From Clostridia bacterium (GTDB taxonomy: Bacteria > Bacillota > Clostridia > Oscillospirales > CAG-272), in contig JAFUQP010000009.1 of NCBI GenBank assembly GCA_017472305.1, positions 1 through 41,710 of the forward strand: 41,710 bases of DNA, in the 5' to 3' direction. The notes under the pieces are model-generated. The model made no database searches. It saw only the letters and a program-made list of their open reading frames with translations, and was not told the origin of the DNA. Shown in pieces: positions 23,160 to 31,906 of this stretch. Positions within the stretch are counted from its first letter, which is position 1, and every line of letters begins with the position of its first letter. A program made the translations under genes and the position numbers.

Positions 23160-23275
23160 TTTATGTTCCTCCTTGGTTTTTTCCGCCACGGCGACACATC
23201 GCTGCGACGCTGACGCGCACCTGCAACGAACACACTCGCCGTGTGAGATATAATATTTGCTACTTTTTGAGCAGC
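23160..23275 (-). promoter_or_regulatory. rpsB leader with hairpins
   Basis: About 115 nt between the promoter and the rpsB start. CACAC-ggcga-GTGTG and a GC-rich segment able to form GCGA-tgtg-TCGC can fold. S2 autoregulates its operon in some bacteria, so this may be a protein-binding leader. I do not recognise a named Rfam class. Confidence 0.4.
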
Positions 23276-23281
23276 CTTATT

Positions 23282-23310
23282 ATGATAGCACATACGCGCG
23301 AGAAATGCAA
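23282..23310 (-). promoter_or_regulatory. Promoter of rpsB-tsf
   Basis: On the minus strand TTGCAT (23305-23310), 17 bp, TATCAT (23282-23287). Confidence 0.72.
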
Positions 23311-23423
23311 GAATTATTTTTGATTTCCGCAAAAGTTTACAGAAAGTTCAAAATTACATTTGAACAAGACCCCGAATAATCCGTATTTTTTCGACTCTTA
23401 CAGCCCTTTGTCCCGAAAAGCAC

Positions 23424-23452
23424 TTGATTTCAAGGCTTCTATGTGTTAAAAT
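23424..23452 (+). promoter_or_regulatory. Promoter of the esterase operon
   Basis: TTGATT (23424-23429), 17 bp, TAAAAT (23447-23452), about 60 bp before the membrane protein start. Bases 23311-23423 show nothing else. Confidence 0.7.
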
Positions 23453-23514
23453 TGTATTTACTATAGTCTTAATTAGCCAAAAGTAACCGTTAGACTAGAT
23501 ATAAAGGATTTGTT

Positions 23515-24294
23515 ATGACTAAAAAGAAACTACTGTATTTATTTTCGGCGGGCTACTCGGTAATTAACCTCTCGCTTATGCTTATGTTCCATATTCCGTT
23601 GAACATTATTGGCGAGTCGAGTGCCGCATACGACTATTTCAGATATTTTCTGACCGAGGCATTTGAGATGCTGATGCCGACTGTGGGGGCTGCGCTGCTA
23701 TTTGCTCTCTATCACGAAAGAAGGGCATCGGAGCTTCTCATACCCACTCTCGCATTCAGCCTGCCTCGAGTATTCTACCTTCTTCCGTATTATTATCTAT
23801 ACGCTACATTCAACGGAAACGACTGGCAAGAAAGCCTCGGTATTTCTCTATTAATTACTGTACTCGGAGTTGCCATAAGCTTCGGTGTGACCTACGGTCT
23901 TTCAATGCTCATACGGCTCGTCACAGTACGTTCGCTCGCGAGTGAGATTTGCGACACCGCAGAGGCTCCCAAAGCTAAGGATAAGGAGAGCCGAAGAAGG
24001 CTTACCGAATCCGCAAGGAAGCTTTTGCCCGAGAGAGTTGGCGAGCGTGGACTCTTTGACCTTTCCGCCCCTGCAACGCTCGGTGTGTTCGTATCGGCGG
24101 CGGCGGTGTTCCTCTATTCGCTTCTCTTTGAGATTTACGAAATTATAGCCTTTCTTGCCGAATACGGCAGCTTCTACGCGGGTGAGATTGTTTACACGGT
24201 CGGAAAGCTCGTGTTTGTTTTTTGTATGCTTTTCATTACCCATACTGTATGCTACTTTATGAAAAAACTCCCCGGAGGTGTCATTGATGAGTGA
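23515..24294 (+). CDS. Integral membrane protein of unknown function
   Basis: Not recognised. The 259 residues have about six hydrophobic segments: roughly 7-30, 55-66, 75-97, 107-133, 185-207 and 225-250. A charged cytoplasmic-type loop lies in the middle (AEAPKAKDKESRRRLTESARKLL, about 150-172). It has no signal peptide and no enzymatic motif that I can see. It is the first gene of an operon and overlaps the following alpha/beta hydrolase by 8 nt, which suggests a functional link, perhaps transport or membrane anchoring linked to an acylated substrate. That link is inference. Confidence 0.72.
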   Translation: MTKKKLLYLFSAGYSVINLSLMLMFHIPLNIIGESSAAYDYFRYFLTEAFEMLMPTVGAALLFALYHERRASELLIPTLAFSLPRVFYLLPYYYLYATFNGNDWQESLGISLLITVLGVAISFGVTYGLSMLIRLVTVRSLASEICDTAEAPKAKDKESRRRLTESARKLLPERVGERGLFDLSAPATLGVFVSAAAVFLYSLLFEIYEIIAFLAEYGSFYAGEIVYTVGKLVFVFCMLFITHTVCYFMKKLPGGVIDE

Positions 24295-25099
24295 GAAGGT
24301 GTTGCTTTGGAACGGCGAAATTCCCGGTTACATAGAGGGAGCTGACGTACCCGCGATTGACTATTACGAACCCAAAGTATTTCAATCCGACGCCGCAGTT
24401 GTTATCTTTGCGGGCGGAGGCTATCGGCATCGTGCAAGCCACGAGGGAGCGGGATACGCAAAATTCCTGTCGGAAAACGGAATTTCAGCATTCGTGGTTG
24501 ACTACCGCGTTAAGCCTACGACGCACCCCTACCCGCTTCTCGATGCAAGACGTGCAGTAAGATACGTCCGCGCAAACGCAGATAAGTACCGAATTGACCC
24601 CAAAAAGATTGCGGTTATGGGCTCGTCTGCAGGAGGTCATCTTGCGGCTCTCGTTTCGACCTACAAGGGTGTAATTGACGGTGAAGGTGCTGACGGACTT
24701 GATGAGGTTGACCCTATGCCGAATATGCAGCTACTCTGCTATCCAGTGCTTGATATTCTCGGGCACTCCGGCTCCTTCTTCAATCTCCTAGGGGAGAAAA
24801 CTCAAGCGCTTCACAGGCTCGTAACTCCTTATCTGATTGCCGAGAAGGACGCTCCACCCATGTTTCTCTGGCACACTGCCGCGGATACGTCGGTTGATAT
24901 AAACAGCTCCTTCCGCTATGCGACAAGGCTACACGAGCTCGGCATTCCGGTTGAGCTTCACATTTACAGAAACGGACCTCACGGGCTCGGGCTTGCAGAC
25001 GGCGAAAAGCACGATTTTCCTTACGTAAGAGGCTGGGAGAGGCTATTGCTTCGGTTCCTTAAGGCGAACGGATATTACGAAAAAGAGGTTTTACAATGA
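24287..25099 (+). CDS. Alpha/beta hydrolase, acetyl-esterase/BD-FAE type
   Basis: A 270-residue cytoplasmic esterase of the BD-FAE/Aes (dienelactone hydrolase-like) group. The oxyanion segment is FAGGGY (41-46), the nucleophile serine lies in GSSAGG (Ser114), the acid is an Asp in HTAADTSVDINSS (about 207) and the histidine is in NGPHGLGL (about 241). Members remove acetyl or feruloyl groups from plant oligosaccharides. The start at 24287 has CGGAGGTG 6 nt upstream. It overlaps both neighbours, by 8 nt upstream and 4 nt downstream, so it is part of a tightly coupled three-gene operon. Confidence 0.92.
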   Translation: MSEKVLLWNGEIPGYIEGADVPAIDYYEPKVFQSDAAVVIFAGGGYRHRASHEGAGYAKFLSENGISAFVVDYRVKPTTHPYPLLDARRAVRYVRANADKYRIDPKKIAVMGSSAGGHLAALVSTYKGVIDGEGADGLDEVDPMPNMQLLCYPVLDILGHSGSFFNLLGEKTQALHRLVTPYLIAEKDAPPMFLWHTAADTSVDINSSFRYATRLHELGIPVELHIYRNGPHGLGLADGEKHDFPYVRGWERLLLRFLKANGYYEKEVLQ

Positions 25100-26010
25100 A
25101 AAGCATCAAAATATTAACCTTCGGTAACAGCTATTCTAACGACGCCTACGAGTGGCTTTATCCCATTTTCAAGAGTGCGGGCTACGACGACGTCGTACTC
25201 GGTCACGTACTGAACGGCGGCTGTAACATCAACAATCACTGGTCAAACGTTGACGGGGATACCGAGAACGATTTCGGCGCTGCATACTGCGAAATCTATA
25301 ACGGAAAAAGGCTCCCCGAGCTAAACCGCGAGAAAATGCCGCTTCGCGATATGTACGTGCACGCAGTTTCAGCTCACGAGTGGGATTACGTGGTAATTCA
25401 GCACGGACCCAAGCACGTGGAAGTACGCGATACCTATTCGCACCTTCGTGACTTTCTCGATTTTATTAAGGCTCACCTTAAAAGCGACAAAACGAAATTT
25501 CTCTATCAGATGATATGGAAATACAACGACAACGTTGCAGGCGGAAGCACCGCGGCGGTGTATGAGGATATAGTAGATATCACAAAGAATATAATTCTTT
25601 CCGAGCCCGAGTTCTCGGGTGTGATTCCCGCGGCAACGATGAGGCAAAACATTATGTCCTCGTATCTGTGCGACAAGGATATTTCACGCGACTACGGACA
25701 TATGAGTCTGGGACTTGGCAGATATGCGCTCGGACTGCTTTGGTATACTTATATTTCGGGTGGCAGAATTGAGGACGTAAGCTATGTACCGACGCTTGCC
25801 GACGTTCGCCCTGCACTGCTTGAAAAATATAAGTTCGACGGCGTTCGTCCCGAGTATATGCCGATAGTTAAAGAGGCTATTGAAAACGCGCTCGAGAAGC
25901 CTTATACCATTACGCCCTCGCGCTTTGTGAGCCTTGATAAGGCGGACACCGCAGACGGCGGTGACATCAACGAGAGAATTGCTGCCGTTGGCGGCGAGCA
26001 GGTTGAGTAG
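25096..26010 (+). CDS. DUF4886-type SGNH hydrolase-like protein
   Basis: A 304-residue protein of the DUF4886 type, an SGNH/GDSL-esterase-like fold. Block I is ILTFGNSYSND (residues 6-16) with the likely nucleophile Ser12. The glycine and asparagine of later blocks may be the GGCNINNHW region (about 41-49). YVVIQHGPKHVE (about 96-107) corresponds to the block III region, and a late DxxH-like pair is not obvious. There is no signal peptide. Starting inside the stop of the preceding esterase (ATGA), it probably removes another acyl group from the same substrate. A strong terminator follows. Confidence 0.82.
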   Translation: MKSIKILTFGNSYSNDAYEWLYPIFKSAGYDDVVLGHVLNGGCNINNHWSNVDGDTENDFGAAYCEIYNGKRLPELNREKMPLRDMYVHAVSAHEWDYVVIQHGPKHVEVRDTYSHLRDFLDFIKAHLKSDKTKFLYQMIWKYNDNVAGGSTAAVYEDIVDITKNIILSEPEFSGVIPAATMRQNIMSSYLCDKDISRDYGHMSLGLGRYALGLLWYTYISGGRIEDVSYVPTLADVRPALLEKYKFDGVRPEYMPIVKEAIENALEKPYTITPSRFVSLDKADTADGGDINERIAAVGGEQVE

Positions 26011-26039
26011 TTTCCATTTCGGACATGTTTTATAAAAAA

Positions 26040-26079
26040 ATGTCCTCTGTGTTCGTTGACACGGAGGGCATTTTCTTTT
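26040..26079 (+). terminator. Terminator of the esterase operon
   Basis: A 12-bp stem with two G-T pairs (ATGTCCTCTGTG / CACGGAGGGCAT at 26040-26051 and 26060-26071), then TTTTCTTTT. Confidence 0.9.
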
Positions 26080-26114
26080 ATAATGAAGAAAATACTCAGG
26101 GGGAGGATGTTATA

Positions 26115-27077
26115 ATGGCTGCTTATCTTAACGAGAAAGACCTTGAGGCAATAAAAATACTCGACGGCTTTCTTCCTGACAGAATATTCGACGCTCATAT
26201 GCATCTGTCAAACTATCGGTTCGGCGCAGACGATTACTTCGGATTTGAGGAATATTACCGAGACGTAAAAGATTATTTCGGCAACCGTCAGGTAAGGTGC
26301 ATGGCTCTTGCGACTCCCACAGCCGAACAAAAATGCAAGGATAAGCATATATCCTCGATAAAATTCCTCGGAGAGCAGCTTGACGGATATCCCGAATGCG
26401 TAGGAGCAATACTCGTCAAGCCCGAGGAGAGTGCCGAGGAAATATCCTCTCACCTAATTCACAAAAGCATACGCGGTTTGAAGTGCTACCATATATACTC
26501 AAAAAGGTCGGATACCTTCAACGCGGATATCCACGAATATCTGCCCGAGTCGGCACTCGAGGTGGCAAACAGTCGCAGCATGACGGTAACACTTCATATG
26601 GTAAAGGATGCCGCGCTCGCCGACCGAGAGAATATGCGACAGATTAAGGATATTTCAAAGCGCTATTCAAATATGCGGCTTGTGCTTGCTCACGCAGCTC
26701 GCTCGTTTGCCTCTTGGACGGCTATCGAAAGCGTTACGGAGCTTATGCCGTACGAAAATATATTCTTTGATTTCTCTGGCATCTGCGAGTCACCCGCTAT
26801 GATACGTATACTGAAAAAATTTGGTGTATCAAGATGTATGTGGGGCTCGGACTACAACGTGTCGAAGATGCTCGGCAAGGCAGTGTCGCTCGGCGACGGC
26901 TTCTATTGGATAGACAAGGACGACGTAGCGGCAATCGACAAAAAGGCGAGCGTAAGGGCGCGCCACGTAGGAACCGAAAACCTGATGGCAGTAAGAGAGG
27001 CGGCGATTATTTCAGAGCTTACGACACGTGAGATAGAAGAGCTGTTCTACGGTACGGCCTGCAAGGTTTTTAAATAA
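26115..27077 (+). CDS. Amidohydrolase family metal-dependent hydrolase
   Basis: A 320-residue TIM-barrel hydrolase of the amidohydrolase-2 type (PF04909). Metal-ligand positions fit: DAHMHLS (about residues 24-30), VTLHMVKD (about 161-168), LVLAHAARS (about 194-202) and the terminal Asp in MWGSDYNV (about 250). Substrates of this family include uronates, decarboxylated aromatics and cyclic amides, so none can be named. The start at 26115 is set by GGGAGGA 9 nt upstream. It lies behind a terminator, so it is its own transcription unit; its promoter was not located with confidence. Confidence 0.85.
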   Translation: MAAYLNEKDLEAIKILDGFLPDRIFDAHMHLSNYRFGADDYFGFEEYYRDVKDYFGNRQVRCMALATPTAEQKCKDKHISSIKFLGEQLDGYPECVGAILVKPEESAEEISSHLIHKSIRGLKCYHIYSKRSDTFNADIHEYLPESALEVANSRSMTVTLHMVKDAALADRENMRQIKDISKRYSNMRLVLAHAARSFASWTAIESVTELMPYENIFFDFSGICESPAMIRILKKFGVSRCMWGSDYNVSKMLGKAVSLGDGFYWIDKDDVAAIDKKASVRARHVGTENLMAVREAAIISELTTREIEELFYGTACKVFK

Positions 27078-27087
27078 TGCAAAGAAA

Positions 27088-27127
27088 AGCACCGATTTTG
27101 TAAACCTTTATTTACGAAATCGGTGCT
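27088..27127. terminator. Bidirectional terminator
   Basis: AGCACCGATTT (27088-27098) pairs with AAATCGGTGCT (27117-27127), with an inner TAAA/TTTA stem. It separates the convergent amidohydrolase and mnmM. Confidence 0.88.
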
Positions 27128-27135
27128 ATGTTTTT

Positions 27136-27732
27136 CTATTTAGAATTATCCGTCTTGCCGACATAGGGTGTTGTTCTCGGGGTTTTCTCGACGAGGAAGA
27201 AGTAGGGAGAGGTCGGGGAGTTGAGTATATGGAACTCCGAAGCACAAATTTGAAACCTCGATAGGGTTTTGAAATACTCGCGGAGCATATCTCCCTCGAG
27301 CGCGCCCTCCTCGTGCCCAGGGTAAATCGCTATAATCAGCGCTCCGTCGGGTTCTAAAAGCTCGATTGCCGCTTCTACTGCGGGCATTGTTGTTTCGCGC
27401 ATTGTCGTGACGGTTTTCTTACCGCTTCTCGGAAGGTAGCCGAGGTTGAACATTCCCGCCTTGATGGGCTCCTTTACAAATTCCTTAACCCTGTGGTGGC
27501 TTGCACAAATCAAGGTGTAGTTCTTGGGTGCGCCCTCTGCAACGAGGTGCGCCTCGGTGGACTCGAGTGCCTCGCTTTGTATATCGAATGCGTAAACCTT
27601 CCCCGTCGCGCCGACGGTACGCGAGAGAAAAAGCGTATCATTACCGTTACCCATAGTGAAGTCTACGGCAACCTCTCCCTCTCCGAGATGCTCGAGAATA
27701 AAATGCTTGTGAAGTCCTACTAAATCTACCAT
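27136..27732 (-). CDS. mnmM: tRNA wobble-uridine methyltransferase MnmM (YtqB)
   Basis: A 198-residue SAM-dependent methyltransferase of the YtqB/MnmM family, which makes the final methylation of the 5-aminomethyl-2-thiouridine wobble base. SAM-binding motif I is VDFTMGNGNDTLFL (about 23-36) with AFDIQSEALE next. The family-specific MFNLGYLPRSGKK (about 94-106) and IAIYPGHEEGALE (about 153-165) are present. It lies 40 bp downstream of rqcH, presumably in the same transcript. The gene order RqcH then MnmM links two translation functions. Confidence 0.93.
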   Translation of the reverse strand: MVDLVGLHKHFILEHLGEGEVAVDFTMGNGNDTLFLSRTVGATGKVYAFDIQSEALESTEAHLVAEGAPKNYTLICASHHRVKEFVKEPIKAGMFNLGYLPRSGKKTVTTMRETTMPAVEAAIELLEPDGALIIAIYPGHEEGALEGDMLREYFKTLSRFQICASEFHILNSPTSPYFFLVEKTPRTTPYVGKTDNSK

Positions 27733-27772
27733 AAATAGCCTCTTTCGGTACGCTTATCGGTACGCTTGTCCG

Positions 27773-29521
27773 TCATTCTGTCTTGAAGTTCGACAGGTCG
27801 AGCGGACGCTTTACGTATGCTGTGTAGTTTGTTTTATAAATGACATACCCCGGCTTTGAGCCCTGCGGCTTCTTCACGTTCTTTACACGCGTGTAATCAA
27901 CCTCGACGCCCTCGCCCGTGGCGGTGGAATGATAGGCGGCAAGCTCTGCTGCCTCGGTGTAGTCGCGGTCGGTGGGCTCCTCTCCCTCGGTAACGAGTAT
28001 TACGTGTGAGCCAGGCATATCCTTGACGTGGAACCAGATATCGCCCTTGTCGGAGAGCTTGAAGGTAAGATAGTCGTTCTGGGTGTTATTTCTGCCGACG
28101 AGAACGGTCTTACCGTCTGTTGTCAGGAATTGTTTCGGGGCTATCTTCTTCTGCTTATCGGGCTTGTAGCCGCGAAGCCGTGAGGCGTATCCCGAACGGT
28201 AAAGCTCGTCGCGTATCTCGAGGACATCCTGCTCACACTCCGCGCGAGAAAGGGCATCTCTGACACTTGAAAGATAGGAAAGCTCACGCTCCCAAATAGA
28301 TATTTGCTCGGTGAGAACTACCTTTGCGGTCTTGCATTTGTTGTACTGCTTATACATTTTCTGCGCGTTCTGCGACGGATAGAGTCTGGGGTCAAGCTTA
28401 ATCTCTATCTCGGGGCAGGACTCGTCGTAATAATCGGTTGCGGTGAAGCTATCCATTCCGCGCTCGAGGCGGTAGAGGTTTGCCGTAATCAGGTCGCCAA
28501 GCTTCTTATATTCCTCGCCGCGCTCGCTGTCGATGAGGGCTGCGCGCTGAATTCCAAGCTTCTTCTCGGTTCTCGCTACCGCGTTATTTAAGAGCGTTGT
28601 TATATCTCTTGCGCGCTGATTTATGTGCTCGAGTCGGTCACGCTCCTCAAAGTATGCGTCAAGCAGCTCCGAGAAGCTCTCATAATGCAGCTTTTTCATA
28701 CTGTCACCGAGGTAGGTGATATCCATATAGGAATAATCGGTGGGCTTACCCTGTGTGTCTATTACAAGAGTTGGGGTATAGTCGCGGTTTATCAAGAGCC
28801 GCTGCCACTCCTCGAACACAGAATAAAAGCCTTCTGTGTCTATATTGCAAAGCGGAACGTCAACGTCGCCCGTTGCCCTGTAAACAAGCTCATGCGCTAT
28901 CTGGGTAGCAATGCCCGAGTAGGTTGAGGTAATGAATTTCTCTCCCGTACGCTCGGTGGGAAATGCCGAGAGCTTTTCAAAGAACGCAGCTCTGTCGAGT
29001 GTCAGCGGGTGAAGCTTTTCCTGCATTGCGGGCACCTGGTATTTCAGCCCCGGAAGGACCTGCCTTACGGTACTTGCCGCGAAGTCGATAACCTTAAGAG
29101 CTGCAAGCACCTTGTCCTCGCTGTCAAGCACTATAAGGTTTGCGTACTTGCCCATTATCTCGCAGACTATATACTTAAGCTCTCTGAAGCCCATCTCGTC
29201 ATAGCAGGATACGCCTATTCTTGCTATTCTGTCAAAATGCGGCTGCTCTACCGACACTATGCGAGCTCCCGTGAAGTATTTACGGAGCAGCATACAGAAG
29301 TTCGGGGGTGTCTTGGGGTTTTCCTTTGCCCTCTCGGAGAGCTGAAGCCTCGGTGCGTTAGGTCCAACGTTAAAGACGAGGCGCGCCGAGCGCTTTCCCG
29401 AATGAAGCTGCATATCTATCTCGTCGTTTCTCGGCCCCAGCACCTTCTCTATTCTCGCCTCGGGCATAGCCGAAGAAAGCTCGTCCAGCACACAACGCAT
29501 CATACAAGCATCAAATGCCAT
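27773..29521 (-). CDS. rqcH: RqcH, NFACT family ribosome quality control factor
   Basis: The bacterial Rqc2/NEMF homologue, which binds 50S subunits carrying stalled nascent chains and recruits Ala-tRNA to add an alanine tail. The 582 residues have an NFACT-N domain (1 to about 240), a coiled-coil arm (about 280-430) and a C-terminal NFACT-R domain (about 450-565, GRNNTQNDYLTF, WFHVKDMPGSHV). The DR pair needed for tRNA recruitment is exactly at 97-98 (PHFDRIARI), so the protein should be active rather than a degenerate fibronectin-binding type. Promoter at 29554-29582. Confidence 0.96.
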   Translation of the reverse strand: MAFDACMMRCVLDELSSAMPEARIEKVLGPRNDEIDMQLHSGKRSARLVFNVGPNAPRLQLSERAKENPKTPPNFCMLLRKYFTGARIVSVEQPHFDRIARIGVSCYDEMGFRELKYIVCEIMGKYANLIVLDSEDKVLAALKVIDFAASTVRQVLPGLKYQVPAMQEKLHPLTLDRAAFFEKLSAFPTERTGEKFITSTYSGIATQIAHELVYRATGDVDVPLCNIDTEGFYSVFEEWQRLLINRDYTPTLVIDTQGKPTDYSYMDITYLGDSMKKLHYESFSELLDAYFEERDRLEHINQRARDITTLLNNAVARTEKKLGIQRAALIDSERGEEYKKLGDLITANLYRLERGMDSFTATDYYDESCPEIEIKLDPRLYPSQNAQKMYKQYNKCKTAKVVLTEQISIWERELSYLSSVRDALSRAECEQDVLEIRDELYRSGYASRLRGYKPDKQKKIAPKQFLTTDGKTVLVGRNNTQNDYLTFKLSDKGDIWFHVKDMPGSHVILVTEGEEPTDRDYTEAAELAAYHSTATGEGVEVDYTRVKNVKKPQGSKPGYVIYKTNYTAYVKRPLDLSNFKTE

Positions 29522-29553
29522 TTGTTACCGCTCCTTTCTTTTTTTACTATAGT

Positions 29554-29582
29554 ATTGTAGCACAAGGCAAAAAAATAGTCAA
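29554..29582 (-). promoter_or_regulatory. Promoter of rqcH-mnmM
   Basis: On the minus strand TTGACT (29577-29582), 17 bp, TACAAT (29554-29559). Confidence 0.82.
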
Positions 29583-29591
29583 GTGCCGATA

Positions 29592-29620
29592 TTGACAAAG
29601 AGAGGATTTCGGGGTAAAAT
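29592..29620 (+). promoter_or_regulatory. Promoter of GNAT gene
   Basis: TTGACA (29592-29597), 17 bp, TAAAAT (29615-29620). A leader of about 90 nt separates it from the GNAT start; I recognise no riboswitch in it. Confidence 0.85.
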
Positions 29621-29714
29621 ATATAGAAAAGCCCCAGTGGCAAACCTACCGAGAGGCGGCAAGAGCTGTTTAGCGCTGTGGCTTCGCTCTCAAGATATAT
29701 AAAACGGAGTTATT

Positions 29715-30197
29715 ATGACTGTAAGAAAAGCGACTGCCGCGGATATCGGCGAGATTTTGGAAATATACCGCTCGGCAAGAGAATTTATGAGAGCAACCGG
29801 AAACCCCACGCAGTGGCAGTCGGGCGGCCCGTCGGAGGAGAGCCTCTCTGCCGATATTGCGGAGGGCTGCTCTTACGTGCTGTGCGAGGGCTCGGAAATC
29901 CTAGCGAGCTACTTTTTCAAGGTTGGAAATGACAAAGCCTACGGCAAAATATACTCGGGCGAGTGGAAGTCCGACGAGCCCTATGCCGTAATACACAGAG
30001 TTGCCGTAAAGCACCGAGGCAGGGGACTTGTCGGGGCGTGCTTTGAGGAATGCAAGCGGCAATTTTCCCACCTTCGGATTGATACGCACAGAGATAATAT
30101 TCCTATGCAAAGGGCGCTGATTAAAGCAGGCTTTGAATACTGCGGAATTATTCACCTTGAGAGTGGCGACGAGAGGCTCGCCTACGAGGCATACTAA
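29715..30197 (+). CDS. GNAT family N-acetyltransferase
   Basis: A 160-residue single-domain acetyl-CoA-dependent transferase. It begins MTVRKATAADIGEILEIYRSAR, the usual N-terminal strand and helix. Motif A is VIHRVAVKHRGRGLVGACFEEC (about 95-116), carrying the RGRGL acetyl-CoA loop. Motif B is LRIDTHRDNIPMQRALIKAGFEYCG (about 119-143), the dense DxxNxxxxxxxxxxGF pattern. The acceptor is unknown. It has its own promoter divergent from rqcH. The next gene follows after 78 bp and may be cotranscribed. Confidence 0.92.
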   Translation: MTVRKATAADIGEILEIYRSAREFMRATGNPTQWQSGGPSEESLSADIAEGCSYVLCEGSEILASYFFKVGNDKAYGKIYSGEWKSDEPYAVIHRVAVKHRGRGLVGACFEECKRQFSHLRIDTHRDNIPMQRALIKAGFEYCGIIHLESGDERLAYEAY

Positions 30198-30275
30198 GAG
30201 TAAACACGCAAATTTTATTAAGTCTTTAACGAAAAAATAATACAGAAAAGGCATAGGTTGCCTTAGGAGCTTGTA

Positions 30276-31226
30276 ATGACCAGACGAAAGAAAATCACGG
30301 TTTTAATAATATCGGCTGTAGCTTTATTATCAGCCGTCATTCTGTCCTTATTCTTCCTCTTACCCGAGAGATACCCAACCGACAGTATAACCATAAAAGA
30401 CACCCTACCCGACGGCGGCGGCAAGGAAGCGACGGTTATTATTCTCGGCGGTCAGTCGAATGCCTCGGGCGCCAGCCTTGACGAGTATTTGCGAAAAAAC
30501 GTCACGCCCGAGAAATACGGGGAGTATGAGAGGGGCTTCGATAACGTTTATATCAATTACGTATCGGGACCCAAGACCTCTGACGAATTTGTAAAATGCG
30601 GTGTATGTCAGGGGGAGCTTGACGGCGGCTTCGGTCCGGAGCTTGGTATCGCGGATAAGCTTAACGAGCTGTATCCCGACCGCACGTTTTTCATTATCAA
30701 GTGCGCCTTTGGCGGCTCTAACCTATACGACCAGTGGCTCTCGCCAAGAAGCTTCGGCAAAACCGGTAGTCTTTATAAAAGCTTCGCGTCCTTCGTTAAC
30801 GCGAGCCTTGAATATCTTGAGAGCAAGAATTACAACCTAAAAATTGAGGCAATGTGCTGGATGCAGGGCGAGTCTGACGCGTTGAGCGTTGATAATGCCG
30901 AGGACTACGCAAAGCACCTGAAAAATCTTATTAAGGACGTACGCGAGGAGTTTGGTGACTATGCATCGGACGACGGAATAGCCTTCGTTGACGCGTATAT
31001 AGCCGCGAACCCTGCATACTGGGTGCATTACGCTTTGGTGAACGAGGCAAAGAGGACGGTAGCGGAGTTATCCGATATGAATACGGTAATTGATACGGTA
31101 GCTCTCGGACTTTCCTGCTCAGAGGAGCCGCCGGAGAATCCCGACCTCGCGCATTACGACTCGTTAAGTGAACTGAAGCTCGGGGCTACCTTTGCAGAGG
31201 AAGCAATAAAATTCTTCGACAGATAG
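30276..31226 (+). CDS. Membrane-anchored SGNH acetylesterase (sialate O-acetylesterase-like)
   Basis: A 316-residue carbohydrate esterase of the sialic-acid acetylesterase type (PF03629). An N-terminal hydrophobic helix (residues 8-29) should anchor it facing outside. Block I is IILGGQSNASGAS with Ser61, then KCAFGGSNLYDQW (glycine block), CWMQGESDAL (about 193-202) and a late AHYDS with the likely catalytic histidine (about residue 292). It should deacetylate host or plant glycans at the cell surface. It follows the GNAT gene by 78 bp. No sialidase lies nearby, so the link to sialic acid comes from the family only. Confidence 0.88.
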   Translation: MTRRKKITVLIISAVALLSAVILSLFFLLPERYPTDSITIKDTLPDGGGKEATVIILGGQSNASGASLDEYLRKNVTPEKYGEYERGFDNVYINYVSGPKTSDEFVKCGVCQGELDGGFGPELGIADKLNELYPDRTFFIIKCAFGGSNLYDQWLSPRSFGKTGSLYKSFASFVNASLEYLESKNYNLKIEAMCWMQGESDALSVDNAEDYAKHLKNLIKDVREEFGDYASDDGIAFVDAYIAANPAYWVHYALVNEAKRTVAELSDMNTVIDTVALGLSCSEEPPENPDLAHYDSLSELKLGATFAEEAIKFFDR

Positions 31227-31294
31227 GTCGAGATTATCTGCTTTCAGAACGTTTTTCTCTCGATAACGCTCCCAAAATCTTGTGGAATAAGCGC

Positions 31295-31906
31295 TTATTT
31301 TGATATGAACATCTGTGTCCAATAGCTGCCGTCGGCAATATAGCCGACACCTATGTGAGTAAAGGATTTATTAAGTATATTTGCCCTGTGGCCCGAGGAG
31401 TTCATCCACGCGTTGACTACTGCCGCAGGGCTTTTTTGTCCCTTCGCTATGTTTTCACCTGCCGACCGATAGGAAATGCCGAAGCTCCTCATCATCTCAA
31501 ACGGAGAGCCGTAGGTCGGGCTTGTGTGCGAAAAGTAGCCGAGATTTCTCATATCCTCGGATTTGTATCTGGCAACGCGCGAAAGCTGCCAATCCTCGGT
31601 AAGGTCAGCGAGCCCTGCCTTTCGTCTTTCTATATTGACAAGCCTTATAACCTCTCGCTCGTAGGACGAGGCGGCGCTATCGCGCTCGGGGATGTTGATT
31701 TTATCACCCGGGTAAATAAGGTCGTAGTTTTTAATATGGGTGTTCGCGCTCTTGATTTCGGATAGACCGACCTCGTATTTTACGGCTATTCTCCAAAGCG
31801 TGTCGCCGCGTACGACGGTATGCACCGAGCCCGCCGCTAAAGCCGAGAGAGCCGATACTGAAAGCGCCATAACGGCACTTATAATTACTGTTAATACTCT
31901 TTTCAA
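31295..31906 (-). CDS. Secreted LysM plus CAP domain protein
   Basis: A 203-residue exported protein. The signal peptide ends at about residue 25 (SALAAG). A LysM peptidoglycan-binding motif follows (HTVVRGDTLWRIAVKYEVG... YPGDKINIP, about 29-73). The C-terminal CAP/SCP-like domain of the YkwD type occupies about 82-203, with VIRLVNIERRKAGL, FSHTSPTYG, SAGENIAKGQ, WMNSSGHRANIL and HIGVGYI. Such proteins sit in or on the cell wall; in Clostridia several are spore or wall associated. Their biochemical role is unsettled. Transcription starts at a strong promoter 160 bp upstream, leaving a structured leader. Confidence 0.93.
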   Translation of the reverse strand: MKRVLTVIISAVMALSVSALSALAAGSVHTVVRGDTLWRIAVKYEVGLSEIKSANTHIKNYDLIYPGDKINIPERDSAASSYEREVIRLVNIERRKAGLADLTEDWQLSRVARYKSEDMRNLGYFSHTSPTYGSPFEMMRSFGISYRSAGENIAKGQKSPAAVVNAWMNSSGHRANILNKSFTHIGVGYIADGSYWTQMFISK

